From Galeopsis tetrahit (taxonomy: Eukaryota > Streptophyta > Magnoliopsida > Lamiales > Lamiaceae), in assembly GCA_963675135.1 (NCBI GenBank), contig OY776123.1, forward strand, positions 2,234,501-2,298,500: 64,000 nucleotides of DNA. Direction: 5' to 3'. How positions within the stretch are numbered: position 1 is the first letter of the stretch; each line of letters begins with the position of its first letter. Below are positions 22,371-34,700 of this stretch, one piece after another. A program made the translations under genes and the position numbers. The notes under the pieces were generated by a model. It was given only the letters and a program-made list of their open reading frames with translations. It searched no databases and was not told the origin of the DNA.

Positions 22371-22699
22371 AATGAATACAAATAAGATCGAAGTTTATTA
22401 ATAGAATTTGCGTGGTGATGGAACCCGACCCGCAAATATTATTATTCACATAACACGACATAAACAACAAAAAGAAAAAAAGAAGAAATACATTAAAATA
22501 GATCACTCAACGACATGACGATAACAGAAAACAGATAAACGCGTCATCACAGAGATAGAGGACAAGACTTGAATTTCTTGATTCGGATATAATTCATTCT
22601 TCCATGACACCCTCGACCTCCCAGCAAAGAGCTAGGTACCTCTGCTGGTTGGAGAAGATGCCATAGCTCCTTATCCTCCATACTCCATAGTGATAGTTA

Positions 22700-22934
22700 C
22701 TAGGTACGTTTCCACCTGCATAATTAATTAGAAAAAAGAATTAACGGATCGACAATATACATATTATTTTTTGTTATTATTAGAATTGGGAAAGTATTTA
22801 GTGATAAATTTTAGAGCTAATTAAGAACAATTTTTTTTAAAAAAAAAGAATATGGATAAGAATTGAAAGTATGAAGATATGATTACATACTTTTGTGGAC
22901 CAAGGCCATAGGCGAACACGCAGAATTGGAACAT
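22700..22934 (-). CDS. G-family micropeptide, copy B (19 codons, spliced)
   Basis: Exon 1 is complement 22,891-22,934 and exon 2 complement 22,700-22,715, giving MFQFCVFAYGLGPQKWKRT then TAG. The donor is AAAA-GTATGT and the acceptor TATGCAG. The TATA box, leader, intron and exon-2 tail match copy A closely. Against that background the block at 22,908-22,925 (codons 4-9) differs from copy A at 9 of 18 positions. The unit lies in the segmental duplication, about 200 bp left of the SIRE-like insertion that split its U neighbour. Confidence 0.55.
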
Positions 22935-23143
22935 GGTGAGATGTTGTAATGTAAAGGGTATAGATGGAATTGATCGAATGAAAGTAGTAGCTAGTGAGTG
23001 TGGTGAGTGAAATAATTAATCTTATATAATAGGAGGTTGGATATATATAGAGCAACATTCATGTATATAATATAATATAGCATCCATCGATCTTATGCAT
23101 CGAAATGTGTGCCTTCCATTTCTTTTACATTTCTAACCCTCCA

Positions 23144-24515
23144 TTGGGATATGAATTCTATAAACAATGTTCTAATTGATGATTATATGTTTTGATGGCC
23201 AAAAGTAATTTAGAGTTAATGATATATGTGATTATATGTTGTTATATGTTGTTATATGATATAAGATTACTGATCTTATTATCTGAGATTACTGATCTTA
23301 TTGTAATATGAAGTCTGAATTTACTGATCTTAGTATTTTACTAATCTGATATATGAACTGTTTAAGAACTAAGCTGATGGAAATATTGTATAGACAGCTT
23401 ATAGTATAGGACTTAGTTATACTCATCTGTATATAGTTCAGTTGATGTATAAGATAGGTTTTATATTTGTAAAAGTTGTATTTTATTGTATTCAGCATTG
23501 TAATAGTTAGAACAGAAGATTAGTTTGAAGTCAGAAGACTGGAGATGACTAAGAAGACTATTTCAGAGATTGAAGATATCAAGTGAAGTTTTTAAAGAAG
23601 CTGAACAGTTTGGAAGAACTGTGCTGACTGACCAAGAGCAGTAAAACTAAGAAGAGTAGTTTACTGTGCTGAGTTAGTTTGTTTGAAGAATAAGTTTGGA
23701 TAACTTATTTAAGGCGTAACTGAAGATATTGTTGAAGATATGCTGACTTATGGATAAGTTTTAAGTTGGTTACAAACTGAAGGAAGTTACAACAAGAAAC
23801 GGTTATGAGTTAGTTGAGAGTTAGTTCACAAACTGCTAACTGTCATACTATTGCTTATAAATACCGTGTGATCTTCTACTTGAAAAGACTACTGAAACTA
23901 CTACTACTCAAAGTGTTTAAAAGCAAGTCAAGAGGCATTCAAGTATTCAAGCACTCACAGAGTCAAGAAGATCGTACTGAAGAGAAGCCACAGATCTGAA
24001 TTGAAGAAACAAAGGCTATTATCAAGAGAAGTTTTACTTTTCGTTTTAAGTTTGTATTGTGTAAACAAGTGTTCTAGTTACTTGTGAAATTACTAGTTGA
24101 TCGAAGATATACCTGGTGGTGTAATCGATAAGATCGAAGTCTTAATCTTGGGACTCTAAACAACAAGTACTCAAGTGGATAAGAGTAATAAAACATCGCA
24201 ACTGGAGTTGTGAGAGTGGGTGTAGACATTTGTCGAACCACTATAAAAATCTTGTGTTCTTTACTGTTTTGATTTGATTAACTGTTGATATATTTGTTGA
24301 GCAAGAACAGTAAGTTTTCTAAGAAAAGATTTAAAGAAAAGTTGAGTATAAAAGCTAACTGTTGAGTACTGATCTTATTCTAAGAACAGTATCATACAGA
24401 ACACATTTCCGCACTTAAACTCTGATATTTTGATAGAATTTGAAAAGTCTATTCACCCCTCCCCTCTAGACTTTTTCATAGCTTACTCAATCTTAACTCA
24501 ACTTTGGGACCAACA
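23144..24515 (+). repeat. 5' LTR of the SIRE-like element
   Basis: It starts TTGGGATATG and ends GGGACCAACA. The 3' LTR starts TGTTGGGATATG, giving TGTTGG...CCAACA inverted ends, so the 5' copy has lost TG at the outer edge. A TATA box (TATAAATA, 23,856-23,863) marks the likely U3/R promoter. The only difference seen from the 3' LTR is G versus A around 24,222 / 36,183. Confidence 0.95.
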
Positions 24516-24517
24516 AG

Positions 24518-24529
24518 TGGTATCAGAGC
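24518..24529 (+). promoter_or_regulatory. Primer-binding site (initiator tRNA-Met type)
   Basis: TGGTATCAGAGC lies two bases after the 5' LTR. It is the canonical plant copia primer site complementary to the 3' end of initiator methionine tRNA. Confidence 0.95.
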
Positions 24530-24675
24530 AGTAGTTCTTTGGACTGCTGTTTCTAGATAACCCTATAGACTTTGGGGAAAGTCTAATTGTCTCTCATTAC
24601 TGATAACTGTTTCTTGATCTTACTTGTCTTTCTTGACCCATTTGTCATACTACTGATCTTACTGCTTGTTCTATC

Positions 24676-27015
24676 ATGGAAGAAACTAACATTAATAAAC
24701 TTCCAAAGTTCAAGGTTGCAGATTACGATTACTGGAAACTGAGGATGGAGGCCATATTCAGTTCAACCCATGATCTGATGATGTCTGTGATCAAAGAAGG
24801 TCCTATTACTACCATGATACCCAACACAGCAACTCTGGAGCCTTCAAAAGCCATTGGTGTTCTCGTGCCAAAACCCAGGTTAGATTTAACTGCTGAAGAG
24901 ATGAGGCAGAACAATCTAGACAGCTTGGCAAAGAATTACATTCTGCACACCCTTCCCAATGAGTATCTTGGGAAAGTGGTTAAATGTAAATCAGCCAAAG
25001 AGATGTGGGATAAGTTAGCTATCATTTGTGAGGGAACTACTCTTATAAAAGAAAGCAAACTATCCACTGCTGTCCAAAAGTTCGAATCATTTAAAATCAA
25101 GACTGGTGAAACAATAGACCAGCTCGATACTCGCTTTACCAAGATTATGAATGATCTGGATGTTTTAAGCAAGACTTATACCAATAGGGAGATCAATTTA
25201 CGTATCCTTAAAGCCTTAGATGAACGGTGGAAAATGGTCACACTGATCATTAAAAACACTCAGGATATAGATAATTGGTCTGCTGAAACTACTTTCCAAA
25301 CCCTTCAGGCACATGAGTTTGAAATGGATGAAGAAGATCCAATAGATAGTGGTGATAGGGTTAAGGAAATCTCCAAGAACATTGCACTTAAGGCATCTAC
25401 CTCTAAGAAGCCTAGATCATCTGTGTCTAAGTCCTCAAGCATAAAAGATGAACTAGAGAGTACTGATCTTGATCTTAAGGATCAGTTGAACTTAATGATT
25501 AAGAGGTTTGATAAGCTTAACAAAAGGTATGGTAGATACAAAAGATTCTATAAGGACACTCAGAGCTCTAATAACAGGGACTCTTCTAGGACCAGAAGGG
25601 ATCACAAATCTTCTGAAAGGAGAGATGAGATCTCTAATGAGAAAAGAAGAGATAGGAACTCTGCTGATAGAAAGGATATGAACTCTACTGATAGAAAGGA
25701 CAGGAACCGATATCATTCTCCTTCTAAACGTACTTCTAATGAACCTCTTTGCTATAACTGTGAAAAGCCAGGTCATTACATCCATGAATGTCCTGATCTG
25801 AGTGCTGAAGACAGAAGAGAAAGAAAAGCAAGGAGAGATCGCAAATATGCAAAGGGTAAGAGGGCAATGGTGGCTAACAATGAATCTGATACGGATTCAG
25901 ATGAGTTGCCATCCTCCTCTTCTGATTACTCTTCCAGCAGTGAGAAAGAAGTCTTCATTGCAGATGATGGACTAGTCATGATGGCAAAAATAGATCAAGA
26001 GGTATCATCTGTCACATCTTTTCAATCTTGTGATGAATTAGATTCTGATTCTGATTTATGTGACACTGCTGATAGTAGTGTAGGGAGTAGTCTTCACCAT
26101 TCCAATGGAATGAATGAAGAAGACCTCCTACCAGCTAACAAAGCATTCATAGAAATCAGTGATGAGAACATATCTTTAAGACAAGAAATCATGAGTCTTA
26201 AAGAAGCTCAAATGAAAATGGATCCTAATCTAACTATTCTAAATGCACGACTATCAGAAGAGTTGTCCCAACTCAAAGATAAGTATGCATCTATGGACAA
26301 GTTATATCAGGGTATGCTTCATACACAAGCTAAAGAGACAAATGAGTTCAATGACTTAAAGATTAAATGTGAAAAACTTGAAGAGCGCAATAGATTCTTA
26401 GAATCTGAAGTACTGAGCTTGGATCTAAAGCTATCTGATATGATTAACTCTTCTAAGATTAATAAAACATTGTCAGACAGATACAGAGCTTCTTATGACA
26501 AGAGAGGAATAGGTACTGATCTGCCTAGTCCCTCTACTTCAGGCATTAAGAACACTACTGGAGCTAGTTCAAGTTCTTTGCAATTAGATAAAGGAAAAGA
26601 ACCTATGACTTATGATGATGAACCAAAATCCAAAGTACAGTCTAAATACATTCCTCCTAATGCCAAGAATGGTAAACAGAAGAATGGATCTAGACCAGTA
26701 CAGTCAAGACCATACCAGAAGAGTTATACTCCTCTGACCAGAGCTGAAAAGTCCTGGAATCAGAAGAGGCAGACTCAGAACAGTAGGTCAAGACAATCTC
26801 AGGCAAGTTGGAAACAGCCAAGACCTCCTTTCATAAGGCAGTCTCAGCTGTACTCAACTAAACCTAGGAAATTTGTGCCACATTATCATAACAAACCTGT
26901 TCTTTATCCTCCACCTTTATCTTATGATATCATTGGAGAGGAAAGAACCAAGGAAAGGCTTTCAAGCCATATGCAAACTATTACAGACATACTGATCTTC
27001 CTGAAAAAGGGATAG
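24676..27015 (+). CDS. gag: gag protein of the SIRE-like element (779 aa, then frameshifted)
   Basis: The first ATG after the leader opens 779 codons. The N terminus (FKVADYDYWKLRMEAIF, then EMWDKL and a LDTRFTKIMNDL segment) is the copia gag/UBN2-type region. A CCHC zinc knuckle, CYNCEKPGHYIHEC, lies around residue 360, after a basic Arg/Asp/Ser-rich stretch. An acidic Ser-rich region and a coiled-coil-like segment (residues about 490-590) follow, as in the long gags of SIRE elements. The frame stops at 27,013. Homologous coding continues in frame 3 (IEPRKGYLRKIDPKSADN) to 27,191 and then pol is in frame 2, so two shifts separate gag from pol. A GAACCAAGGAAAGGCT word is duplicated around the stop (26,944 and 27,015). 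Confidence 0.92.
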   Translation: MEETNINKLPKFKVADYDYWKLRMEAIFSSTHDLMMSVIKEGPITTMIPNTATLEPSKAIGVLVPKPRLDLTAEEMRQNNLDSLAKNYILHTLPNEYLGKVVKCKSAKEMWDKLAIICEGTTLIKESKLSTAVQKFESFKIKTGETIDQLDTRFTKIMNDLDVLSKTYTNREINLRILKALDERWKMVTLIIKNTQDIDNWSAETTFQTLQAHEFEMDEEDPIDSGDRVKEISKNIALKASTSKKPRSSVSKSSSIKDELESTDLDLKDQLNLMIKRFDKLNKRYGRYKRFYKDTQSSNNRDSSRTRRDHKSSERRDEISNEKRRDRNSADRKDMNSTDRKDRNRYHSPSKRTSNEPLCYNCEKPGHYIHECPDLSAEDRRERKARRDRKYAKGKRAMVANNESDTDSDELPSSSSDYSSSSEKEVFIADDGLVMMAKIDQEVSSVTSFQSCDELDSDSDLCDTADSSVGSSLHHSNGMNEEDLLPANKAFIEISDENISLRQEIMSLKEAQMKMDPNLTILNARLSEELSQLKDKYASMDKLYQGMLHTQAKETNEFNDLKIKCEKLEERNRFLESEVLSLDLKLSDMINSSKINKTLSDRYRASYDKRGIGTDLPSPSTSGIKNTTGASSSSLQLDKGKEPMTYDDEPKSKVQSKYIPPNAKNGKQKNGSRPVQSRPYQKSYTPLTRAEKSWNQKRQTQNSRSRQSQASWKQPRPPFIRQSQLYSTKPRKFVPHYHNKPVLYPPPLSYDIIGEERTKERLSSHMQTITDILIFLKKG

Positions 27016-27199
27016 AACCAAGGAAAGGCTATCTCAGAAAAATAGATCCTAAGTCTGCTGATAATTTGGATAAGGTCAATAAAGTACTGTTCTGTGATAA
27101 GCATGGTAGAAAACTTAAGAGGTCTCAATTATTCAAAACTTCAATGTTTATTTGGATACCTCTTAATACTAACCCCCAAGGACCCCAATAAAGAGAGGG

Positions 27200-30100
27200 T
27201 ACCTAAATTATTAAGATCACTATTTGCAGGGTCGACTGGATCTTTACAAGAAAGGTGGTTCAGTTGGAGAAACTTGGTACATAGACAGTGGGTGTTCTCA
27301 CCACATGACTGGTACCAAGACTCTTCTTTCTGACTATCATGAGAAGGAAGGACCAAAAGTGATCTTTGGAGATAGTTCCATGGCAATCACAAAAGGATTT
27401 GGATACATCAAGAATGGAGATGTAGAGATTCAAGATGTCTCATATGTTGAAGGTCTGAAATATAATTTGTTATCTGTCTCTCAATTTTGTGACAGGGGTT
27501 ACAAGGTTTACTTCAAAAGCACCAAATGTGAAATCTGGGATAAAAGAACTCATACAATTCTACTAGTTGGAGTTAGACAGGGCAGTGTCTACATTGTAAA
27601 TTGGAATAGCTGTCCTAGGGATGCTTGCCTTCTTTCTAAAAGTCCTAAAGAAATCAGTTGGCTATGGCACAGACGCTTATGCCATCTGAACTTTAAGATT
27701 CTTAACAAGATTGCAAGAAACTACCTTGTTGAAGGTATCCCTAATGAAATCTATTTCAAGTCACAAGTGTGTGATGCTTGCCAAAAAGGTAAACAAGTAA
27801 AGGTTTCCTTTAAGTCAATTCCCACTCTTTCTACTTGTAGAGTCTTAGAACTCTTACACATGGATTTACATGGTCCAATAAAACCCCCTACACTGAATGG
27901 TAGAAGGTACACTTTGGTTGTGGTAGATGATTATTCAAAGTACACTTGGACAATCTTCTTACACAAAAAGAGTGATACACAAACCCAACTACCAAATCTG
28001 TTAAAGAGGTTTCAAGTAGAAAAAGGTCAGCCCATTGTCAAAATCAGGAGTGACAAGGGGACTGAATTTATAAACTGCTATGTTAAAGAATTTTGTTCTA
28101 AGTCTGGAATTCAGCATTTGACAAGTGCAGCTAGGACACCCCAACAAAATGGTGTAGCTGAGAGAAGAAACAGAACACTAAAAGAAGCATGCAGAACAAT
28201 GCTTGCAGAATACAACACACCACAGAAGTTCTGGGCTGAGGCAATCAATACTGCCTGCCACACTCAGAACAGATGTGCATTCAACAAAGTACATGGTAAA
28301 ACTCCTTATGAGGTATGGAAAGGTAGAAAACCAAGAATTTCATATTTTCATATCTTTGGATGTAAGTGCTTTATTCATAACAATGGAAAGAGCAAATTAA
28401 ATGCTTTTGATGCCAAAGTTGATCAAGGAATCTTCTTAGGATATTCCTCAACAAGCAAGGCATTTAGAGTTTTTAATTACTCTACTCTATGTGTAGAAGA
28501 AACACCCCATGTTGTCTTTGATGAAGTTGTACAGGACTCTGCTGATCATCAGATCAGTAAGAAAGTTGATGATCTGACCATTCAAACTGATAAAGACACT
28601 GAAGAAACAGAAGTCTATGAATCTGTACAAGCTTACAATCCATTTCTGAATGTTCTAAACAAAGATGATGATGTAGAAAAGGTAAAAGACAATGGTAAAT
28701 CTTCTAGACCAATTGACATGCCTGATTTAGTTGACTGTTCTCCTGTGAATAAACCTGCTGAAAATAATGATATTGATATTGATGATTCTGTTATACATGA
28801 TGTGGATGGTGATAGTATTCCTGTTAAGACTAGAAAAACATGGAAATCTGCTCATTCTACTGATCTGATTATTGGTGAATCCCATAAAGGTGTTAAGACC
28901 AGAAGACAACTGTTTGATTCTAAGCCTGAACCCAGTAACTCTCTATTCTGTTGGTGTTGCTTCTTATCTTCTATTGAACTTGCTAATGTGAAAGAAGCCT
29001 TATCTGACAGTAACTGGATTATTGCTATGCAAGAAGAATTGAATCAGTTTACTCGAAATGATGTATGGGAACTTGTAGAAAGACCTACTGATCACAATGT
29101 GGTAGGTACAAAGTGGATTTTCAAAAATAAGAAAGATGAAAATGATCTTGTTGTGAGAAACAAAGCCAGATTAGTGGCTCAGGGCTACTCTCAAGCTGAG
29201 GGTATTGACTATGATGAAACATTTGCTCCTGTAGCTAGATTAGAAGCTATAAGATTGTTTCTTGCATATGCTGCTTATATGAAATTCACTGTGTATCAAA
29301 TGGATGTGAAAAGTGCATTTTTAAATGGTATACTTGTTGAAGAAGTTTATGTAGAACAACCTCCTGGATTTGAGGTAAATGGTAATCAAGTATACAGGTT
29401 GAAGAAAGCACTCTATGGTCTAAAACAAGCTCCAAGAGCCTGGTATGACACTCTTTCACTATTCTTAGTTGAAAATGGATTTACTAAGGGCAAAGTGGAT
29501 CGAACTTTGTTCAGAAGACAAGAAGGTACATACATTTTATTAGTCCAAATTTATGTTGATGATATAATATTTGGATCTCCTAACAAAAGCATGAGTGAGA
29601 GTTTTTCAAAACTTATGCAAAGCAAGTTTGAAATGTCAATGATGGGAGAAATGACTTATTTTCTTGGACTTCAAGTGAAACAATCATCTGATGGTATCTT
29701 TATCAATCAAGCAAAATATACAAGAAATTTGTTGGATAAATTTGGTATCAAGACCTGTAAAACAGTTGGAGTACCAATGCTGCCAACATACAGAATGGAT
29801 CCTGACGATCAAGGTAAGTCTGCTGACCAATCCTATTACCGAGCTTTAATTGGTTCTCTACTCTATTTAACTGCTAGTAGGCCAGACATTGCATTTGCAG
29901 TAGGTGTATGTGCTAGATTTCAGGCCAACCCCAAAGAAAGTCATGTGGAGACTGCTAAAAGGATATTGAAATATCTAAAGGGTACCATTAATCGAGGTTT
30001 GTGGTATTCTGCAGATGATGATCTATTCCTAAGTGGTTATTCAGATTCTGACTTTGGTGGTTGCAGGATAGATAGAAAATCAACTTCTGGTTCATGCCAA

Positions 30101-30508
30101 TTCTTAGGTTCTAAGCTCATATCATGGTTTTCAAAGAAACAAACAAGTGTGGCAACATCTACCACTGAGGCAGAATATATGGCTGCAGGAAGTTGTTGTA
30201 GTCAGCTTCTTTGGCTAATGCAACAACTTAGAGACTACAACATTGTGGAATCCAATGTACCTATATTCTGTGACAGCAATAGTGCAATTGCCATCACTCA
30301 AAATCCCGTTTTACATACTAGGTGCAAGCATGTAGATGTTAGGCATCATTTTATTAGGGATCATGTTGAAAAGAAAAACATTAGAATGGAAAAGATCCAT
30401 ACTGATGTTCAGAGAGCTGACATTTTCACAAAACCTTTGGCTGAAACTAGATTTGGAGAGCTATGCATAAGTTTAGGATTGATAGACATGGATCCTGCAT
30501 GTAGATAG
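27200..30508 (+). CDS. pol: pol polyprotein of the SIRE-like element (PR-INT-RT-RH)
   Basis: The open frame carries no ATG at its start and must be reached from gag by frameshift or otherwise. In order: protease with WYIDSGCSHHMTG at the very beginning; integrase with an HHCC region (WHRRLCHLNF, CDACQKGK) and catalytic D, D, E in HMDLHGP, RSDKGTEF and QQNGVAERR; reverse transcriptase from KWIFKNKKDENDL through QMDVKSAFLNG and the catalytic YVDDIIFGS; RNase H ending in SWFSKKQTSVATSTTEAEY, DSNSAIAITQNPVLHTR and DIFTKPL. All key residues are present and there is no internal stop over about 1,090 codons. The start is placed just upstream of the protease motif, since no initiator is evident. Confidence 0.93.
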
Positions 30509-30687
30509 GGCTATATACTAACATTTCAGGTACTGAGCTGATATCAAGATCTGTTCACCAAGATGGGTAATTCTGAAGAAAAGACCATGTCAAGTCCTCT
30601 ACATTCATCATAATCAGGTAAATAGGTTACTAAGGTGCCTAAATCCCGATGAGGAAGCTGGTAAAGCTGAGGGAATTGAGAATATAC

Positions 30688-30702
30688 ATTTAAGGGGGAA
30701 TC
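30688..30702 (+). promoter_or_regulatory. Internal polypurine-tract-like site after pol
   Basis: ATTTAAGGGGGAATC lies about 180 bp after the pol stop. The same 15 bases occur at the same place, 3' of pol, in the opposite-strand relative (complement 62,924-62,938). In copia elements without an extra ORF the tract that primes plus-strand DNA sits right after pol, so this may be the ancestral tract or a second functional one. Confidence 0.6.
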
Positions 30703-30879
30703 TATGATTTCTGAAAAATCCTGTATGTTGACTCAGAGCACAAAGACACCTTAGAACAAAACCTTATATAGACCTATTTTAATGATTCTTTACTATTCTG
30801 TACTATATTTCACCATCTATGCATGAGCTAACACTTCTACCAAGGTGAAACAGGCACAGAAGAGGAGTTCTCCACTGGA

Positions 30880-31140
30880 GGGGGAACTGATCTGATTACA
30901 GATTTGATCTGTCTACAAATTTGATCTGATTACAGTACAAATCTGTCTACAGACATGTTCTGACTATTGAATTGAGCGGTCTACAGGACTGTTCTGATTA
31001 CAAAATTAATTTGTCTACAGAACTATTCTGACTACAATATCATTCAATCTACAGAACTGATCTGATTACTGATTAAAACTGTCTACAGAGCTTATTTGAT
31101 TAACAGGGAAATCTGTCTACAGAACATTTACAGTACTGAT
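30880..31140 (+). repeat. Degenerate short repeats in the pol to third-ORF spacer
   Basis: TGATCTGATTACAG and CTGTCTACAGA-type words alternate about eight to ten times. The spacer from 30,509 to 31,738 has no long ORF. Its right end (31,560-31,738) is a leader-like AT/CT-rich segment. Confidence 0.75.
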
Positions 31141-31738
31141 CTGAGATAGTACTGTGCTGATATCAAAGAGAGTGAAAATCAGAAAAGTTGGGAACTGATC
31201 TGAGGATTACTGTGCTGACTCAACTACTGAGCTGATCTTCAAAAGAGTACTCAGCTGATCACAGTACTCAGCTGAACCCAGATAAGTAAAATTCCATATA
31301 GTAGTAATAAGAAATTGAAGCATAATGTGTTTGGAAAACAACTGTGCTGATATACATCAGAACAGTATTTTGCCTTAGAATTTTTCTAAGTCAAGATCTG
31401 TTCAAAATTAGATCATTTATAGAGAAGATTAATACACTCCTCTATTTCTAACCTAATTTAAAAGGTGTATTTATCATCACTAGTTGGCTCCAAATTGGAA
31501 TTGAGATGTTATGAATTTGGAACGTTTTGTATTTACACCTTTTCATTAACTCAATCCAAACCACACAACGTGGAAATCAAAATCAATCCAAGCCCTAGAT
31601 ATTGATTTGATTTTAGATTTACACGATCTCATTAACTTCTTCTTCTTCATTACTCAAGAATCTTTCTGAAAACTCTCTAAGCTCAAGCTTTCTCAAATAT
31701 CCTTACTCTTGCAAACTACTTTTCTCTATTTCTTTTCA

Positions 31739-34700
31739 ATGGCAATTATTGATATTATTAACGAAGAAAATGAAGTAGCAGGAACTTTTGATTCATCCAG
31801 ATGGATGCGAGAGAAAGGAATCTTCGTCGAAAACTCCGTTTACTTCACCGGACGTCAGAAGGCAGAGAATCAAGCCATTCTCACCATGTGTGAAGAATGC
31901 GGGCTGCGAAAATACCTAGAATCATTTCCTGTGAAGGTTTACGAACCTGAGGCGATGGAATTCTTTCTTCAAGTACAGGGTGACTCGAACAGCATCCGTT
32001 CGATTGTTTCTGGCCATAGGGTTGTTATTTCTAGAGAAACCCTTGGTATCGCGTTCGATCTTCCAGACGGGCCAATAGACATTCTGAGCTATATGGCAGG
32101 GCAAGAGAAGGTTCGCGTGGGCAGGTGGTTGAATGTTGACCCAGCGACCTTGTCCAATTTGAAGAAAGATATGCTTCCAGAAGGCATGCAGTTGTTGATG
32201 GATATAGCTGGAAAATGTTTGTTAGGGCAACATTACAGTCAAGACGCTCTCACCTATCTCAAAATTCGCATTATGGTTGCAATCACTGATCGAGTCAATG
32301 GTGATTGGCAAGGATTTTTGCTTGGCAGATTGTTGGCTGAACGAGAGAAAGTGGTTTTTGATGAGGTCTCAAGAGAATTTTCCATTAAATCTATGATGGG
32401 TTTTGGAAGTAAAATGAGCATACTGTTACCTCAATTAGCTGAAAGGAAGATGGATTGGAGTCGTCCAAAAAGATTTCATCAGGGCAAATTCTTGTTCAAG
32501 AAGGAGTCCACTTTGTTTGAACAAAGCCAGAGGAATCAACCACAAGAATCTGGTGATTCTATGTTTCGTTCTGACAATGATGAGCCGGAGTCGAGAACGA
32601 AGGCTAGGCATGATCCTCCACGAGCTGGATTACGAAGAGGTCGTTCTGCCAGGGCCGTTTCTGAAAGGTCAGAAGAGTCCGTTGCAGCTGTGAAGGAGTC
32701 TTCTGTGGAAGAGGTAAGTTCTCCAAGTCTTATTCTTTCACATAAGAGAACTAAAGTTTCTGGTGTTCTTAGACCCAGAAGAGTCCTCCAGAACACTACC
32801 CCTTCTCCCTCAACCTCTCATTCTATCCAAGCCCAACCCCTTGAAGCTGAGCCTTCCTGTTCTGAGGAGTCAGTTCACTACTCTCCTATTCATCAGAACA
32901 CTCCTCCCTCAACCCCTCAGAACACTTCATTTCATTCCACTCCTCATTCTGATCCTCACCATTTTTCTACTCCCCATTATGTTCCTGAACCTGAATCTGA
33001 ACCCGTTCATGATCACTCTACTGAGCATGAACATATACCTTCTTCTGAACCAATTGAAATTACATCCTCCCCAGAAACTGAGTTTATCCAACCTGAATCA
33101 GTGTTTCTGATGGATTATCCTATTTGTGATAAAGAAGAGAGGATTCGATTTAAGTTGAGAAATGCTCTTCTCAAAAGCTTTCATGGTTTAGATGATAACA
33201 CTAAGACCTTTGAGCAACTTCTAAGGATAGGTACTTGGGTGTATCTTAGAAGCATAGGTCTAGATCAATTGATGATAGTGGCTGAAGGTATGGGTGGTCT
33301 GTCTGTGTTTCATGACTGGGAACAAGAACAGAAAGAAGCTGCAGATGTTAATTCTTATAATGAGCTATCAAGTTTGGAATCTGTTATTCAGTTGATTGAA
33401 AGAATAACTGGTTGTAAGTATTCCATGGTTAAGCCTGCTGATGTAGATGTTGATACTGATGTCAACATGGGTGCTGATGATGCTGAAGTTAAACTTTCTG
33501 ATGATCAAGCTGATGTTGAAACTGATTATGAAGCTGATATGGAAGCTGATTATGAGGCTGATACAAATGCAACTGAGGTGTATGAAAACACAGTTGTAGC
33601 TGAAGAAACTGAAGTTTTAGAAGAACACTCTTTGGGTGCTGATGAGTTGGAGAGCACACCAATTAATGTTGATGAGAATACTGTGCTTGATGATGTTCAA
33701 GAGACAGTAAGAACAGTTCCTTCTGAAACAGCTCAAGATAACTCTAGCTTTGAATTGTTGAAAAAGCACAATGAAGAGTTACAAAGTAAGTTGGATGAAA
33801 CTTTGAAGAGGTTTCAACAAGCTACTGAACAGCTGGAAAGATTGACTACTACCAATTCATATGAGCAAGTGTTGGAACACACAATGTCTAAAATCTATGA
33901 TCTGCATAGATTACAAGAAAAGTCACTTTCTACTGAGCTGCAAAAGAAAGTAGAATTTCTTTTATCACCCTTGAAAGATTGGCAGGATGAAGCCAAAAAG
34001 GGGGAAGTAAAAGTAATGAAAGTTCTGGAACAAACTCAGACACAACAAGCACAATTGGTTGTGAGTCAAGATGAGTTGAAAGAAAGCATTGATGATTTGA
34101 AAGAAGAAATTATCAGTCTGAAACTAAAATTAGAAAATCCTGATTCTGTTACTCAGAAACATGTTGCTGAATCTTCTTCTGGAAAAAGGAAAAGGAAATT
34201 GGTTATTGATGATGAAGAAGAGGCTGAACAGATTGGTAGGAATACCAGATCTAAAAGCAAGTTGAAGCATGTTGTTACTGATAGTAGGCCAAGTGATGTA
34301 CAAATGGCTGAAGCTATTGAGAAGCATAATCTGATGCTTGCTCAAAAGAAAATTGAATTAGCTGAGAAAAGATCTGCTGAACAGATTAGAAAACAAAAGA
34401 TGAAAGATGCAGAAGCTTCAAGAAAGAAATTTGATAATCGAGTTGCTGCATTGAAAAAGAAAATGAAGTCTAAATCTGTTGGAACTATTCTGGGTGAACA
34501 ATTCATGGAATTTGTTGTGGATCCGGAAGATATGGAGTTCTGGAATAATTTGAAAAAGAAATGGCAGATTGCTAATTTTATTGTGAAGAAATTTGGTGAC
34601 CATTCAAGCAAAGAAGATGAATATTCTGATTTTGATACATTCATGATGAATATCGCAAGAAATTTTTGGGAACATATTCTGTTGTTAGCTGCGGGTGCAG

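Noticed and set aside
23298..23498. 66-codon minus-strand ORF repeated at 35,261-35,461.
   Set aside because: It lies wholly inside both LTRs, so repetition comes from the LTR pair and the frame is incidental.
32763..33110. Leu-rich 115-codon frame overlapping the third ORF.
   Set aside because: It is a shadow of the Ser/Pro-rich coding region of the third ORF in another frame.
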